Positions 41,977 to 53,756 of a stretch of 64,000 nucleotides of DNA are shown here, one piece after another. The stretch is from Rhizophagus clarus (Eukaryota > Glomeromycota > Glomeromycetes > Glomerales > Glomeraceae): the NCBI GenBank assembly GCA_015698045.1, contig BLAL01000210.1:1-64000 (forward strand). Direction: 5' to 3'. Position 1 is the stretch's first letter. Every line of letters starts with the position of its first letter. Both the position numbers and the translations under genes were made by a program. The notes under the pieces were generated by a model. That model ran no database searches. It was not told the DNA's origin and was given only the letters and a program-made list of their open reading frames with translations.

Positions 41977-43939
41977 GTAAAGCTCCGCATGAGCTGAGCC
42001 AGCTTACAAGTTGGCTCAAGCTTTTCAAGCTGAGCCAAGCCAAGCCATAATTAAATTGGCTTGGTGGCTCACAAGCCAGCTTGAAAAAGCTTGAGTCAGG
42101 TATTAGGCTTGGCTTGATAAACTCAAGTTGGCAGTGGGCTTGGCTTGAAAAGCTCAAACTGGCTGGCTCATGAGCCTGACCAAGCTCAGTAATTTTTTAC
42201 AATTTATATGTAAAAAATGCCAGTACTAATAGTTTGAGCATTTTTTTTTTGTGATTTTATAATACAAAATGCTGTTAACACTATAACGAATTATTCGGTA
42301 TAAAGGCAGGGTCATTTGATTTGCCGATCTAATCAGATAATCTGAATATCTAATCTTTTTTTTAATCATTTATCAGTTTATTTTTGTAGTGTTGCCAGAT
42401 AAAAAGCACGAGTTGTGCTTTTGGAATTAAGGTAAGGGAGGGTGGGGGAAATGTTTTTCAGTATTTTTTTTAACTAATTAATTAATTATTTTTTTTTTAT
42501 TTTTTTGTAATGTTACTGAATGAAAGGCATGACCAGATTTTTGAAATTAAGGTAAGGGAGGGTTGAAGGAGATGTTTCATTATTTTTTTTAATTAATTAA
42601 GTATTAACTTTTTTTTTACTTTTTGTAGTGTTGCTAGACGAAAAGCACAACTAAACTTTTGGAATTAAGGTAAAGGAAGGTTGGGAGAGGTGTTTCGTTA
42701 TTTTTTTTTAATTAATTAAGTATTAACTTTTTTTTTATTTTTTTGTAGTGTTACCAGATAAAAAGCATGACCGGACTTTTGGAATTAAGGTAAGGGAAGG
42801 TGGAGGAAATGTTTTTCAGTATTTTTTTTAACTAATTAATTTGTTTTTTTTTTATTTTTTATAGTATTGCTGGATGAAAAGCATGACCAGACTTTTGGAA
42901 TTAAGGTAAGGGAGAGTTGGGGAGGTGTTTTGTTATTTTTTTTAATTAATTAAGTATTAACTTTTTTTTTACTTTTTGTAGTATTGCCGGATGAAAAGTA
43001 TGACTGGACTTTTGGAATTAAGGTAAGGAAGAGTGAGGGAAGTGTTTTTCGGTATTTTTTTTAACTAATTAATTGTTTTTTTTTTATTTTTTGTAGTGTT
43101 ACCAGATGAAAAGCACAACTGGACTTTTGGAATTAAGGTAAGGGAAGGTGGGTGAGGTGTATTTCATTGTTTTTTTTTTAACTAATTAAGTTATTGATTT
43201 TTTTTTATTTTTTGTAGTGTTGCCAGATGAAAAATACGACCAGACTTTTGGAATTAAGGTAAGGGGGGTGAGGGAAGTGTTTTTCAGTATTTTTTTTAAC
43301 TAATTAATTATTTTTTTTTATTTTTTGTAGTGTTGCCAGGCGAAAAACACGATCAGACTTTTGGAATTAGGGTATTAAAAACCAAAAAAAAATAATAAAA
43401 ATAAATCAATTTGGTATAAAATACTGAAAAAAAGTGAAAAAATAAATAAATTTTGGTAAATACCAAGTAATTTAATTTACCGAAATTAGTATTTTTTAAA
43501 AATAAATCCACGTATATCTATTATAAACTCTACGCAAACATAATATGTGAGTTACTCCCAAATTGACCGATCTATGCAAACTCAATTTGTAGGTTTAAAA
43601 AGTAATTTCATATAAACTCTACACAAACCCATATGTGAGTTATATTAGTATTATTCGGGGTCCTGCTAGGACTATTAGTTCTGGCATTTTTTTTTGTAAC
43701 TTTACATATAAAAATGTCTAGTTTCAGCTTTTTTTTGATAATAAAGCTTGAGCCAAGCTTGAGCCAGCTCAAGCTCAACTTGGCTTGAGCCAGAATTTTT
43801 CATGGCTCAGCTTGGCTTAAATGAGTTGAGCCAAGATTTTTTGTGGCTTGACTCATTTTGGCTCAAGCCAGAATTTTTTTTTTCAAGCCAAGCTAAGCCA
43901 GACTGTAGCTTGACTTGAGCTGACTCATGCAGAGCTTTA
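41977..43939. mobile_element. 1.96-kb MITE with 8-bp target duplication, containing a module array
   Basis: Direct repeats GTTTAGGG at 41969-41976 and 43940-43947 flank the insert. Its ends are inverted: TAAAGCTCCGCATGAG on the left and, reverse-complemented, TAAAGCTCTGCATGAG on the right. Behind them are dense GGCTTGAGCC/AAGCTTGAGCC-type palindromic repeats (about 41990-42185 and 43735-43935). An 8-bp duplication is usual for the hAT superfamily, though the termini are not a classical hAT end. No transposase is encoded. The centre is a nine-unit array of exon-like modules (listed separately). Confidence 0.82.
42388..43372 (+). repeat. Nine-unit array of exon-like modules, period about 117 bp
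   Basis: Each unit reads T-tract, TTTGTAG, a module of about 41 bp, then GTAAGG. Modules start near 42390, 42510, 42627, 42745, 42862, 42978, 43095, 43213 and 43329. The module, counting the G of the acceptor AG, spells VLPDEKHDQTFGIK or a close variant in units 4-9. Unit 1 has one extra base, unit 2 has lost its acceptor AG, unit 3 has a stop, and unit 9 has GTATTA in place of GTAAGG. Both splice-like borders and the module are the best conserved parts of the unit. The 41-bp length is not a multiple of three, so joined modules would change frame. Confidence 0.75.
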
Positions 43940-46222
43940 GTTTAGGGCAAGTAATTTCACGAAAGGGTAAATCAACATAAGGTGCAATTTCTTTATGTAA
44001 TTCCTCTTATCTTTTTAAAGAAAGAGGTTTAAAAGAAATTGTAGGTGGTAAAATATTGGTAGTATAAGAAATAGTATGAATTATAGCTTTTTCATAATTA
44101 TCTTTAAGTTTATCTTTATAAAAAATAACTCTGGGATATTCTGAAGAAAAATAAAAATGATGATATTTTTGGATGTTAGGTAACTTTTTAAATTTTTGAA
44201 AATGATTTTTAAAATCGTAATATTGAAAACCTTTTCCATTTAAATAACGTTGAGCAACATTGAAATTATTTGTAGTGGAACAGTTAATAATTGAACTATA
44301 TCATCTACAGTGTTCACCTTACTCTTTCTATAGAGAACTTTAATTAAACCAAAATACCTATCACAAATAAACTTCGTGTGTCCAGGTATCATAAAATTTA
44401 ATTCTATTTCGTCATATATACTATGATCAATTAGCCATGAATAAAAAAATAAGGAGTAATTGTTTTTGTTTTGCCCTACACAATTATCACATACAACAAT
44501 TAATTTTTTTTCTCCATGATTATATTTTTGAATTGCATGTAAAACCAAACTTAAAGTACAGTTAACACCCTTTCCTTGTTTACCATTATCAGGTATTTCA
44601 CCTTCATCAATTACATAATTGGTCTGTTGTATATTAGGATAGTTGCCAGTATTGCAAACACCAAATAAATGCATCTTTCGTGGACTTTTGAAAAATAAGG
44701 ATCCTACTTGCTGTGGCGAATATGGAATTTGCATATTCTGGGCCCAGTCATATGCAATATGAGCACACCCTTCAAATGTTTTGAATAATAATTGAGATCT
44801 GGATGGATTAGGATTATTTCTGCCATTTTCAATTGCGCGTGTAATATTGGAATTATAATAATCTCATTCTTGCTGTACATGCTTTAAATGGGCCAAGTAA
44901 TCTTCTGTAGTTTTCATTTTTTTCTCATGTTGTATAGTATATTGAATATCCATTTTCATTAACTCATAATTTTTACATAAATTAGATTTTAGTAACATAA
45001 ATTGAAGCAATAGAATTAAAGATTTCCAAATATTAACAAAAGTTTGTTTAACCATCACACAAACTTCTGATCCTTCTGTTTCATATTTTTCCTTATAAGC
45101 CTACACATAATCACGATATACTGAAGAATAACTGTAACTGGTTGGAAGAAATACAATTGGTGTAGTAACTTCTTTGCAATGTCGCCTGAGAAAAGGTATA
45201 CCATGTACATCTGAATAGTTTTTTAAAAATGCAAGTACATCATGTACTACATTATAATTAACTTCGATGCGATTCATATTTTTTGGAGCTCTGCTAGTAT
45301 TACCATGTATATGTTCTTCAACACCATGTTCTTTTAAATATTGTATGATCATATCTAAATATTTATGACTAACTCCAATAAGACTTTCATACGTTGTATG
45401 ACAAATTAAAATATCATTATTATAACAATAATTAAAGTATACAAATTTCCTATTTTCACTATTCTTTCTTGTATTTTCATCTTTTTAAAAGGCCATAAGT
45501 TGTCCTTTAACCACCATATCTCGCATTTTTTTATCCAAACTTTTAAATTCAATTTGACGTGCAAGAAACTGTTCATAACTGATTTTCATAAAACAAGGTT
45601 GACTAGAAGAATGACATAAACACTTTTCTTTTTTAAAATACTCATTAACTTTTAATTTCAATTGATCATAAACTTTATCTTCAATATAACTATTAGGATT
45701 TTCTTCAAATTTAAATTATCTAAATGAGTATCAGCTAATTTTAATGATAAATCTATTAAATCTGAATTATTATCATTATTTAGTGTAAAACTAGATTCTT
45801 ATTCATCTTTAAAATATAAAAGTTCGTTAAAAAAGGTATTATCTAGGTCTTCTAAAGCAGCTAAAATAGTTTTATTTGCATTATCTTCGATAGAATTAAT
45901 ACCATACTTCATATTTTTATTAAAAATTAATTTTGTGATATTTATGTTTTTTACAATATTTACAACAATAATACAAATAAAAAAAGGTTAATTGTGAACT
46001 TTTTTATTAAATATATCTAATGGAAAATTTTATCCCCATAAAGATAAGACTGATAAGTAACTGAAAATCAAAAAATCCCAAAATCACGTGATCGGTCTGA
46101 GCCTCACCTTTTGCTGTGGGTCCGCCTATATAATTTTATATAAATCCAGATCTAAATTTTTTTTAATAATATTTGAAATCCTAATTTTATATATAAATTC
46201 TATATAAACTTATATATAAATT

Positions 46223-49200
46223 AGGGCGGTGAAATATATTACATAATATTATTTTACTATAGACGCTTACCCCTCACCCCCAGGTAAGATATTGTGATCA
46301 CGTGATTGCAGATCATTTTCCTTTTATAGAATTGTGCATTAGTATTTCATCAGTATTTCATCAGTATTTCATCAGTTTTTTTTTTTTAAAAAAAAAATTC
46401 AGTTTAAAAATTCAATTTCATTTATTTTTAATACTATAAAAATACGTTCATTAAATAAAAATAATATGAAACAATATTTGATATGAAAAATTTATCCAAT
46501 TTATATTCACAATTTATATATATAAAATTCTCAATTCCCCACATTCTGAAATTCTAAAATTTTAAGTTCAAAAATCTTTAACATTCGTATAATCAAATTA
46601 TGAGATTAATCATAAATGATTCCATGAAATATATAGTATAACGATTGCAACACCTATTACTGTTTGTAGTTATGATTTGCATTTTTTCGTTACAAAAGGA
46701 GAAATTGAATATGCCGCAGAACTTCATCTGTTTTATATTTAGATTTTAAACTCTCAACATGTCAATAAATCTGTTCCTATTTTATATTCTCAAAACTTGC
46801 AAGCTGTTTTCTTTACTAACATTAAAATATAAGAAAATTAAGTAGTTACAGCTTAAAATGAACTGTCAGACCTTCTTTCTTAGCCCCAAGTTTAATAAGA
46901 AACTGATTTATAATTTACAAACAAATAAGTACCAAGAATTCACTAATGTTTACGTATATAGTATTATGGTTAAGACCAGAAATGGTGATCCTAACCATGC
47001 TGAACTTTGTAAATCAGCAACTAAAGAATAGAACAAAATTAAAAGAAAGGATAAAACAGAAATTGATGACATTATTAGAGGCTACCTGGCCACGCCATAT
47101 AATCTATGTGATATATAAACAGTAAAGTCAAAATCATCTGGGTCTAGAGAAGAATCACTTCCAAATTATCTCACATTTCATACAGTGAATTCTGTTCAAG
47201 AAATCTCTGTTAATACATCAGCTCAAAAAAAGACAACAAACGAGATACAAATAACTGAAAAAAAGCTTACCGAATTTGAGCAGATTTACAACATCACAAC
47301 TGATTCTCAGTTTCGGCTTGATATTTATAAGAAAATAGGAGATCTTCAAGATGAAATCAAATCTAATAAGGAGAGAATCATTAAATTAAAAAGAAATGCT
47401 AATTATGCTCAAAAGTGCAGAGAAAAAAAAGAAAAATACTTAACGAAAATCAGGAAGTAATACAATATGACAAACCTGATCATCCTTCACTTCTTTTTAA
47501 ATATCCAAATTTACATGATCATATCCATGATTTGATCAAATTTGGGGTAGTTAACGAAAAATGATGAAGAGAAGTTATAAAGGTCCAGATCATTAAAAAT
47601 TTGCATAAAACCCTTATAGAAAATTATAACATTTATATGGCAAGAACCATATTGAATAATTACTTGTTGTCTCAGCAATTCAACTCTATCGCTGCAAGAG
47701 CGCATCATCATCCCGCATGGGTCACAGTAGCTGGTATTTCATATACCAAAATATGGGATTATCCTGATAGTCATTATTGCCTTGCATCTATTAAAAGTGC
47801 AAGACAATTTGCCACCGTTTTTGCTGATAAAACTGTTATTATTTCACAAGATGATAAAGTGAAGATAGGTCTTGGGGTATCCGCTGTAGATCAGACATTT
47901 CGCACTTTGCAATCAGTATATGAACCTATTAGTGTGGCCGACCATGATTTCCCTCTAGGAAATAGGCAAAAGTTAGTTCCATCAGTTTACCTTATGATAA
48001 AACCAAATAAATCACACGATGAGTTACAAACAGGACAACTTACCATTTTTGTACGTCGTTAATGGTCCCTTGGTACATCCTTACTCTCATATATGCAAGA
48101 CCTTGAAAACCTTGCTCTGGATCCTAAATATAACGATGTATTGAAAACAAATGGGGAGATTCGACCTATTTGGATGTTATTGGTAGATAGAAGTCCAGAC
48201 AAAAATCTAAGACATCTAAAAAATATTAAAACTATTGCCAACTTTTTCAAAAATTTGACTTAGATTACCTGACTGTACGAACACATGCTTCAGGTCAGTC
48301 CAAGTATAATTTGGTTGAAAGAGGCATGGCAATACTATCTGGAAAATTGGCTGATATCACGCTACCAGTTAATCATTTTGGATCACACTTAAATACACAA
48401 GGCAAGGTAATTGATCTGGAATTAGCTCTTCAAAACTTTCGTTATGCTGAAGAATCACTTTGCGATATTTGGCGTAAAGATTTGATTTTCAGAAAAAGCG
48501 TTGATGCACAGTATGTCGAAGAGCTTACTAACAGTTTACTAACCCATTTGAAAACATAGAGTTTGAGGGTACAGACAAAGAAAAAGAAGAAGGGCGAAAA
48601 CAACAAAAAAAAGAAACAACAAAATGAAAATGACATACCAGAATGTTTTGTACTGTAGTCATGGATCAAAAACCATTGTAATTTATGTCAGTATTTTTTT
48701 GACATTAAACGTTATACAAATGCAAGTTGTTATGGGCCACCTCATACAAAAGAAGCTACAGAACTTCTTCTCTTGAATAATAATTTTTTGCCCCCAATTA
48801 CGAAAGCTAAAGACAGACATTTCACAAATCCCATACATCTTCTTGAGTATTATGATCTCTTGAAAATTCCTGGATATGATTCACATTGCTCATCACTTAA
48901 TCAAATAATCTATTCACGCCTTTGTTGCACAGTGTGCAACAAATACTTTCCAACTCTTGCTTATTTGACAAAACATAAAAAAGCAATGCATCCAGTAAAC
49001 CAGGGACGCCCTAAGGGAAAATTCAAGAATAATTTAAATTCTCTTGATGATTCCTCTCTTCTCACTTCACAACAAAATGAAATATGTTTAAGGGAGTATA
49101 TGTCAGATAATGAATAATCGTATATAGCTTACTGTTTTCCTGTTATACTTGGGTAAAATACATGAATATAAAACATAAATTTATTTTGTTAACATGGGAA

Positions 49201-49342
49201 ACTATAGTAATACAAATGACTAATAAATTCTAAGCCACTAAATTGGTTATATACTTTAATAATATCACGTGATCAATAGTAACATAAGATTTTTTGTAAC
49301 CCCCCACCCCTTAAAATATTATGTAATAAATGTCATCGCCCT
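46223..49342 (+). mobile_element. 3.1-kb TIR transposon with DDE-type transposase pseudogene
   Basis: The left terminus AGGGCGGTGAAATATATTAC and the reverse complement of the right terminus, AGGGCGATGACATTTATTAC, match and continue with ATAATATT. Further in, both sides have a C-rich run (CCCCTCACCCCC, and CCCCCCACCCC near 49300) and TCACGTGAT. The target duplication is not clear because flanks are TATA-rich. One transposase-like gene on the plus strand occupies most of the interior. Confidence 0.75.
46966..49117 (+). pseudogene. DDE-type transposase with C-terminal C2H2 zinc finger, decayed
   Basis: The plus strand carries in order an N-terminal start MVKTRNGDPNHAELCKSATK, a coiled-coil block (47185-47460; QDEIKSNKERIIKLKRN) and a catalytic core. 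The core has ARAHHHPAWVTVAG and VIISQDDKVKIGLG (47840), then LLVDRSPDKNLRHLKN (48180) and LVERGMAILSGKLA (48312). The spacing of the Asp, Asp and Glu in these three blocks suggests a DDE site. A C2H2 finger CTVCNKYFPTLAYLTKHKK follows near 48935. I recall this family as very common in Rhizophagus, but cannot give it a standard superfamily name. Stops (for example TAG at 47028-47030) and frameshifts near 47460, 47560, 48060 and 48260 make it non-functional. Confidence 0.65.
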
Positions 49343-50199
49343 TATATAAGAGATATAATTAACTCTAGAATCAAACTGCCAAATCAAATGTTTACAAAAT
49401 TTAAAATTCAAGAAAACCTTTATAATTTGAATTTATATAATGATATTATACATGATTATACACATGATTATTTATTATTTAATTTGGTCAAATCGAGTAT
49501 TAACCAATAATTTTAATAATTCTATAAATAAAATAAAATCAAAAATATAAATTCATGGGAATTTTTAATCTTACTAAGAATCTCATAAAAACCAAAATTA
49601 GATGATCATTTGGGTGATGATTCTTATTTATATTTTACTTTAAAACTACAGATAATACCTGCATCCATAGGTTGAAGATGAGCAGAGATATTTAGAATTT
49701 ATTTGAATTTATTAAATAATTTTATTTAAATATAAAAAATTAATTTTATTTAATTAAATAAAAAAACTGACAAATTTTAAATTAATATTATTTAAAAAGT
49801 ATAAATTCCTTTATAAATATTATATTTAAACTTATAATAAAAATTAAAATATAAGTATTTTCAGTTTAATATAACTAAAGCTAAACTAATTTAATTATCT
49901 GTTTTACATTACCTCCTTTCCTAATTTTTTGAAAAAATCAGAAAATAATAAAATTACATGATTAAAACAATTGACCAATAAAAATGTGGTATTATATCGA
50001 TCTTCATATTACTTCCAAATTGTAATAATATTCAAACCTTAATTTTTTTTATATTGGTATAAAAATTCACGTCACGTTATCAAGGTATGTAATTGCAGCT
50101 TTATTTTACATGACATAATATTACTTAAAAAAGAATATAAAAATGATTTTTGTAGTCATTTAAGTTAATGAAGATGCTAAAATTTTAACTGGATCTTTA
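49343..50199. other. AT-rich spacer
   Basis: No gene, tandem repeat or terminal repeat is recognised. The sequence is mostly A/T. Confidence 0.4.
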
Positions 50200-53100
50200 G
50201 CCAAAGAAATGGATGAGAATGATTTATTTTCAACTTTATTTGATTCATTAACTTCTGGAAAATATTCTCATTATAATATACAAGTTGAAGTTAAATCAAG
50301 TACTGGACTTTGGGTATTAGTAGATGAAAGATTGGAAGGCAAAATTATATTAATGAAAATGCTAAAATTTATACATCTCAAATACGGTCTTATTCAAAAT
50401 GATATTGATGCATCTTTATTTTTACCAAAGAATTTTCCTAATACTTTCACAAGACTAATGAATTCTAGACTTTAACTTCCATTGCAAAAACATAAAGATA
50501 TATATGATATTTTGTTATATAATCATATTATTCAACTTTTCTAGAGTAAAAGTATTGGTTGGCATAATGATAATCATGCTACTTATGGAAAATGATTTAT
50601 TGAGTATTTAACAAAGGCTATTTGATATATAGACCCACATTTAGAGAAATTATGCTCAAGAGGATGTTATCAGGATCCCAAACAATATATATAGGTCACA
50701 TAAAAATTTCAAAATTTACTATAATCAATAAGCAAATTATTTTAAATTCTGCTAAGCAAACTTTTATTATAACCTTTAAATTTTTTATTCTACTAACCAA
50801 TTTTTTTTCTAACATATATAACTTTATTTAAGTATAAAAAAATAATTTAATTATAATAAATATATATATAGTAATAGTAAATTAATTTTTTATATCATTG
50901 CAAAAAAAAATTGTAAAATTAATTCACTAAATATTAATAAATTAATAATATAAAATGATATACCAACTTCAGAATTTTTAATTTTAATTAATATTAATAT
51001 AATATTAATATACTATTGCTATTTTAAAAATAGTTTTAAAATTTAGAATTTTTTATAAATATTATTATATTTAGATTTATAAAAATTAAAATATAAATTA
51101 TTGCCAACCCTTATGAACAACTTCTTAAAATTAACAAGTTGATTTAAAATAAAAAAAATTACATTTTAAAATTAAAATCACTTATGATAAATAATTAAAA
51201 GTACAAAAGTTGGTTGCATTCCACAAATATTAATCCAAACATTCTAAAATTTTTATTGTAAGTAGATTTGACCTTGCTGAACAACTTTACTTAAGCAGAA
51301 AAAGGCAATTTTATTTGACAAAAATGATGTTATTACATCCTAAAGTTAAAAGAGAAAAAAAACTTTTTTGAAGTTAGTACTGTTTAAAAAATATAATTAT
51401 CTTTACAAATATTATACTTAGAATCATAAAAATTGAAATATAAATAATTTTTACAATTGCTAAACAATTTACTTAAACATAAAAAGGTAATTTCATTTGT
51501 CCAAAATTCATTTTATATATGAGTAAAATTAGCAAATAAAAAATAAGAATATGAGAATATTATTATAAAAACATGATTTTTTTTATAAATATTAAATACA
51601 ATATTGTGTTTATAAAATGTGTAAAATAATAGAAAAGAAGTATTAGTTTAAAAAATTTTTTTGATATACGTGTAAAATTAAAATTTTCTCTCTATATATA
51701 TATATATGAAAATCTTTGTTATATAAATAAGGAGTTTTGCTATGCAAATATAATTACTGAGCTGAAATAAAAATAAGTTCAATTACACATTTAAATATCT
51801 AACCAACTAAAAATTTTATATTAAAATAAGCAAATAAAAGTCTTACATAGGGTTTTTTTTTATATGAAGCAAACTCAAATCTAACATATTTATATATTAT
51901 TTGGGTCCTATGTTACTTTCCATTATTATTTAGTTTACTTCTAGTATATCAACAAAATGGAGTTTATAATGAATATTATCAAAGAATAAAAAAGAAAAAA
52001 ACACAATTTAATAACATGTCTAGAAATTTTTCAATTAGTCAATTCTATAGAAGTTTTGTTAACTAAGCCTTAGACATCAAAGGGTTATTGGTAAGAAATT
52101 GTATTAAATGTCTTTGATTTCATATCTATGATGAAAAAATACTCTAATCATCTCAAATATACTAATACTAATATAAGAAGCCTTCATAATAGTGAAAATC
52201 CAGCACATGAACCATCTACCAACTGTAATATTATTTTTATTTCTAAATGCAATGAAAATATTGATTCAAAATATTTTTAATTAAATTTTGATCTTATAAA
52301 TAAAGAATTATTTGATTTTGTTAACCTTAATCAATATGTACCAAATGAACCTACAAATAAACATTGATTTATTTGTAATCTTTAATTATCTGCACTTATA
52401 AGAATATATAGGTAAAATAAACTTTTAAATCTACATGTAATATTATTGAATTTTATAAAATTATTTGTATTTATTTTAGATATCCTCATGGTAATTATCT
52501 TGGAATGTTTAATTTTATATGAAGGGCACCTGATACTGAAGAAACAAACGAATGTTATAAAACTCTTAAAGCACAAATGATTACTTATATAAATGATACC
52601 ATACCAATATATTGTACTAGATAAATGAGAAAAAATGTAATTGAAAAGACAAGTTATAAATATTATTTGTATCATAGCATATATATTATTATAAAAAATT
52701 GATCTAATATTTTTATGTAGTATTTCCTAATTCATTATCTTTCAAAACCAGTTTTAAGAATGCTGTATCATGATTTGATTAGTGATGCTTTACTAGCAAA
52801 TGATCTAATAAGTAAAGAAATAAAAGAAAGATTATGACTTATGATGCTATTAAAAGATTCTTCAATAACAGTTAATTTAAGAACTAATAATGGATTTTGT
52901 GGTTTAAAATTTGAATGAACTTGACGGATACTTCAATGAGATTTATATTTATTATTACATAATTGCATATTTATGTAATTTACAATTTATTTATATTTAA
53001 TAATTTTTTTATTTTAGCATAATAATACAGTTGTTAATAAATGCCAGACAGACACTATTCTATATATTCCATATGCTATATCTATTCAAGAGCTTCAGGA

Positions 53101-53756
53101 TAGAATTATTACTCGTTTGAATACAAAATATCAAGGATCAGCTTTACCAGATGATATTGCAATCCCATCAAAAGAATGGATAATATTAAATTTTACATCA
53201 TCTAATGCATATACTACCAAAACCATGCAATATACTGGATGTTTTAATGTAAAGTATAAGGTGCAATTCTGATTATTATAAAATCAAATGAAGATGAATA
53301 TTATTGTCATGTTCTATTTAAGTATAAGCATGAATTTAACATCAAATATTGAGATTATTCATGTTTTATCTTAGCAGATAACAAACACAAAGTGCTAATT
53401 GGTGAGGACATACCAGTTTCTACAGGTGTTTGCAATAAAAAGACTTTAGCTCCAGCTGAAGGAGAAATATAGCATCTGATTATAACTTTATCAAATTGTC
53501 ATTAATACCATCTGTTACTTTATTTATTGATATTCCATAAATTTTTTTATGATGAAAAAATATATGTATGCTACAAAGATGCTATTTTCCAACCAAGTAG
53601 TGCGTTAAAGCATTCAACAGAATATTTTAATCTTATAAATCATCAATATCGAAGTCAATCTTTACCTCCAATTTTATCACTTTATACTGATGGAGGTCCT
53701 GATCACAGATGTACTTTTGGATCAGTTCAAATAGCTTTAATATGAAATTTCAACTA
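50200..53756 (+). pseudogene. Strongly decayed transposon gene with TDGGPDHR motif
   Basis: Isolated blocks on the plus strand belong to one old gene. They are a block from 50209 (LFDSLTSGKYSHYNIQVEV), one near 50545 (IGWHNDNHATYGK, IDPHLEKLCSRGC) and one near 52490 (YPHGNYLGMFNF). Others are near 53070 (YIPYAISIQELQDRI, GSALPDDIAIPSKEW), 53380 (DNKHKVLIGEDIPVSTGV) and 53690 (LYTDGGPDHRCTFGSVQIAL). The last two recall the first and second catalytic Asp blocks of the DDE-type family at 46.2-49.3 kb, of which this seems a relative. The block that should hold the catalytic Glu is missing because the Tigger element sits directly after 53756. The stretch 50830-52000 between blocks is AT-rich with no frame. 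Many stops and frameshifts make it a relic. Confidence 0.5.

Larger units (their letters stand above)
41961..45912 (-). pseudogene. Transposase-like gene with DNC.GQNKNN motif, interrupted
   Basis: Starting at an ATG at 45912, the minus strand shows scattered blocks of one protein. They include helical blocks (45352-45101 and 45058-44864) and a core at 44734-44240 with IPYSPQQVGSLFFKSPRK, LIVVCDNCVGQNKNN, FMIPGHTKFICDRYFGLIK and a C-terminal part with KGFQYYDFKNHFQKFKK. I remember this core as a widespread RNase-H-like transposase family, catalogued I believe as DUF7869; that name is from memory. Stops after about residue 38 and frameshifts near 45480 and 44270 disable it. The reading ends in ITCPKPE and TAA only if the inserted MITE (41977-43947 including one target copy) is removed, which shows where the MITE went in. 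Confidence 0.65.
41512..46130 (-). mobile_element. 4.6-kb TIR transposon carrying a QNKNN-motif transposase gene
   Basis: The left end TATGGGCGAACCCACAGCAA at 41512 matches the reverse complement of the right end, TATAGGCGGACCCACAGCAA. Similarity goes on through AAGGTG-GGCTCAGAC and TCACGT-ATTT, giving terminal repeats of about 50 bp. The target duplication cannot be settled, because the surrounding sequence is nearly all A and T. Inside, on the minus strand, is one transposase-like gene reaching almost from end to end. A 1.96-kb MITE has inserted into the gene's last codons. Without the MITE the element would be about 2.65 kb. Confidence 0.8.

Noticed and set aside
44240-44734. Considered as a retroviral-type integrase
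   Set aside because: No HHCC finger, reverse transcriptase or long terminal repeats are present; the QNKNN core and inverted terminal repeats indicate a DNA transposon.
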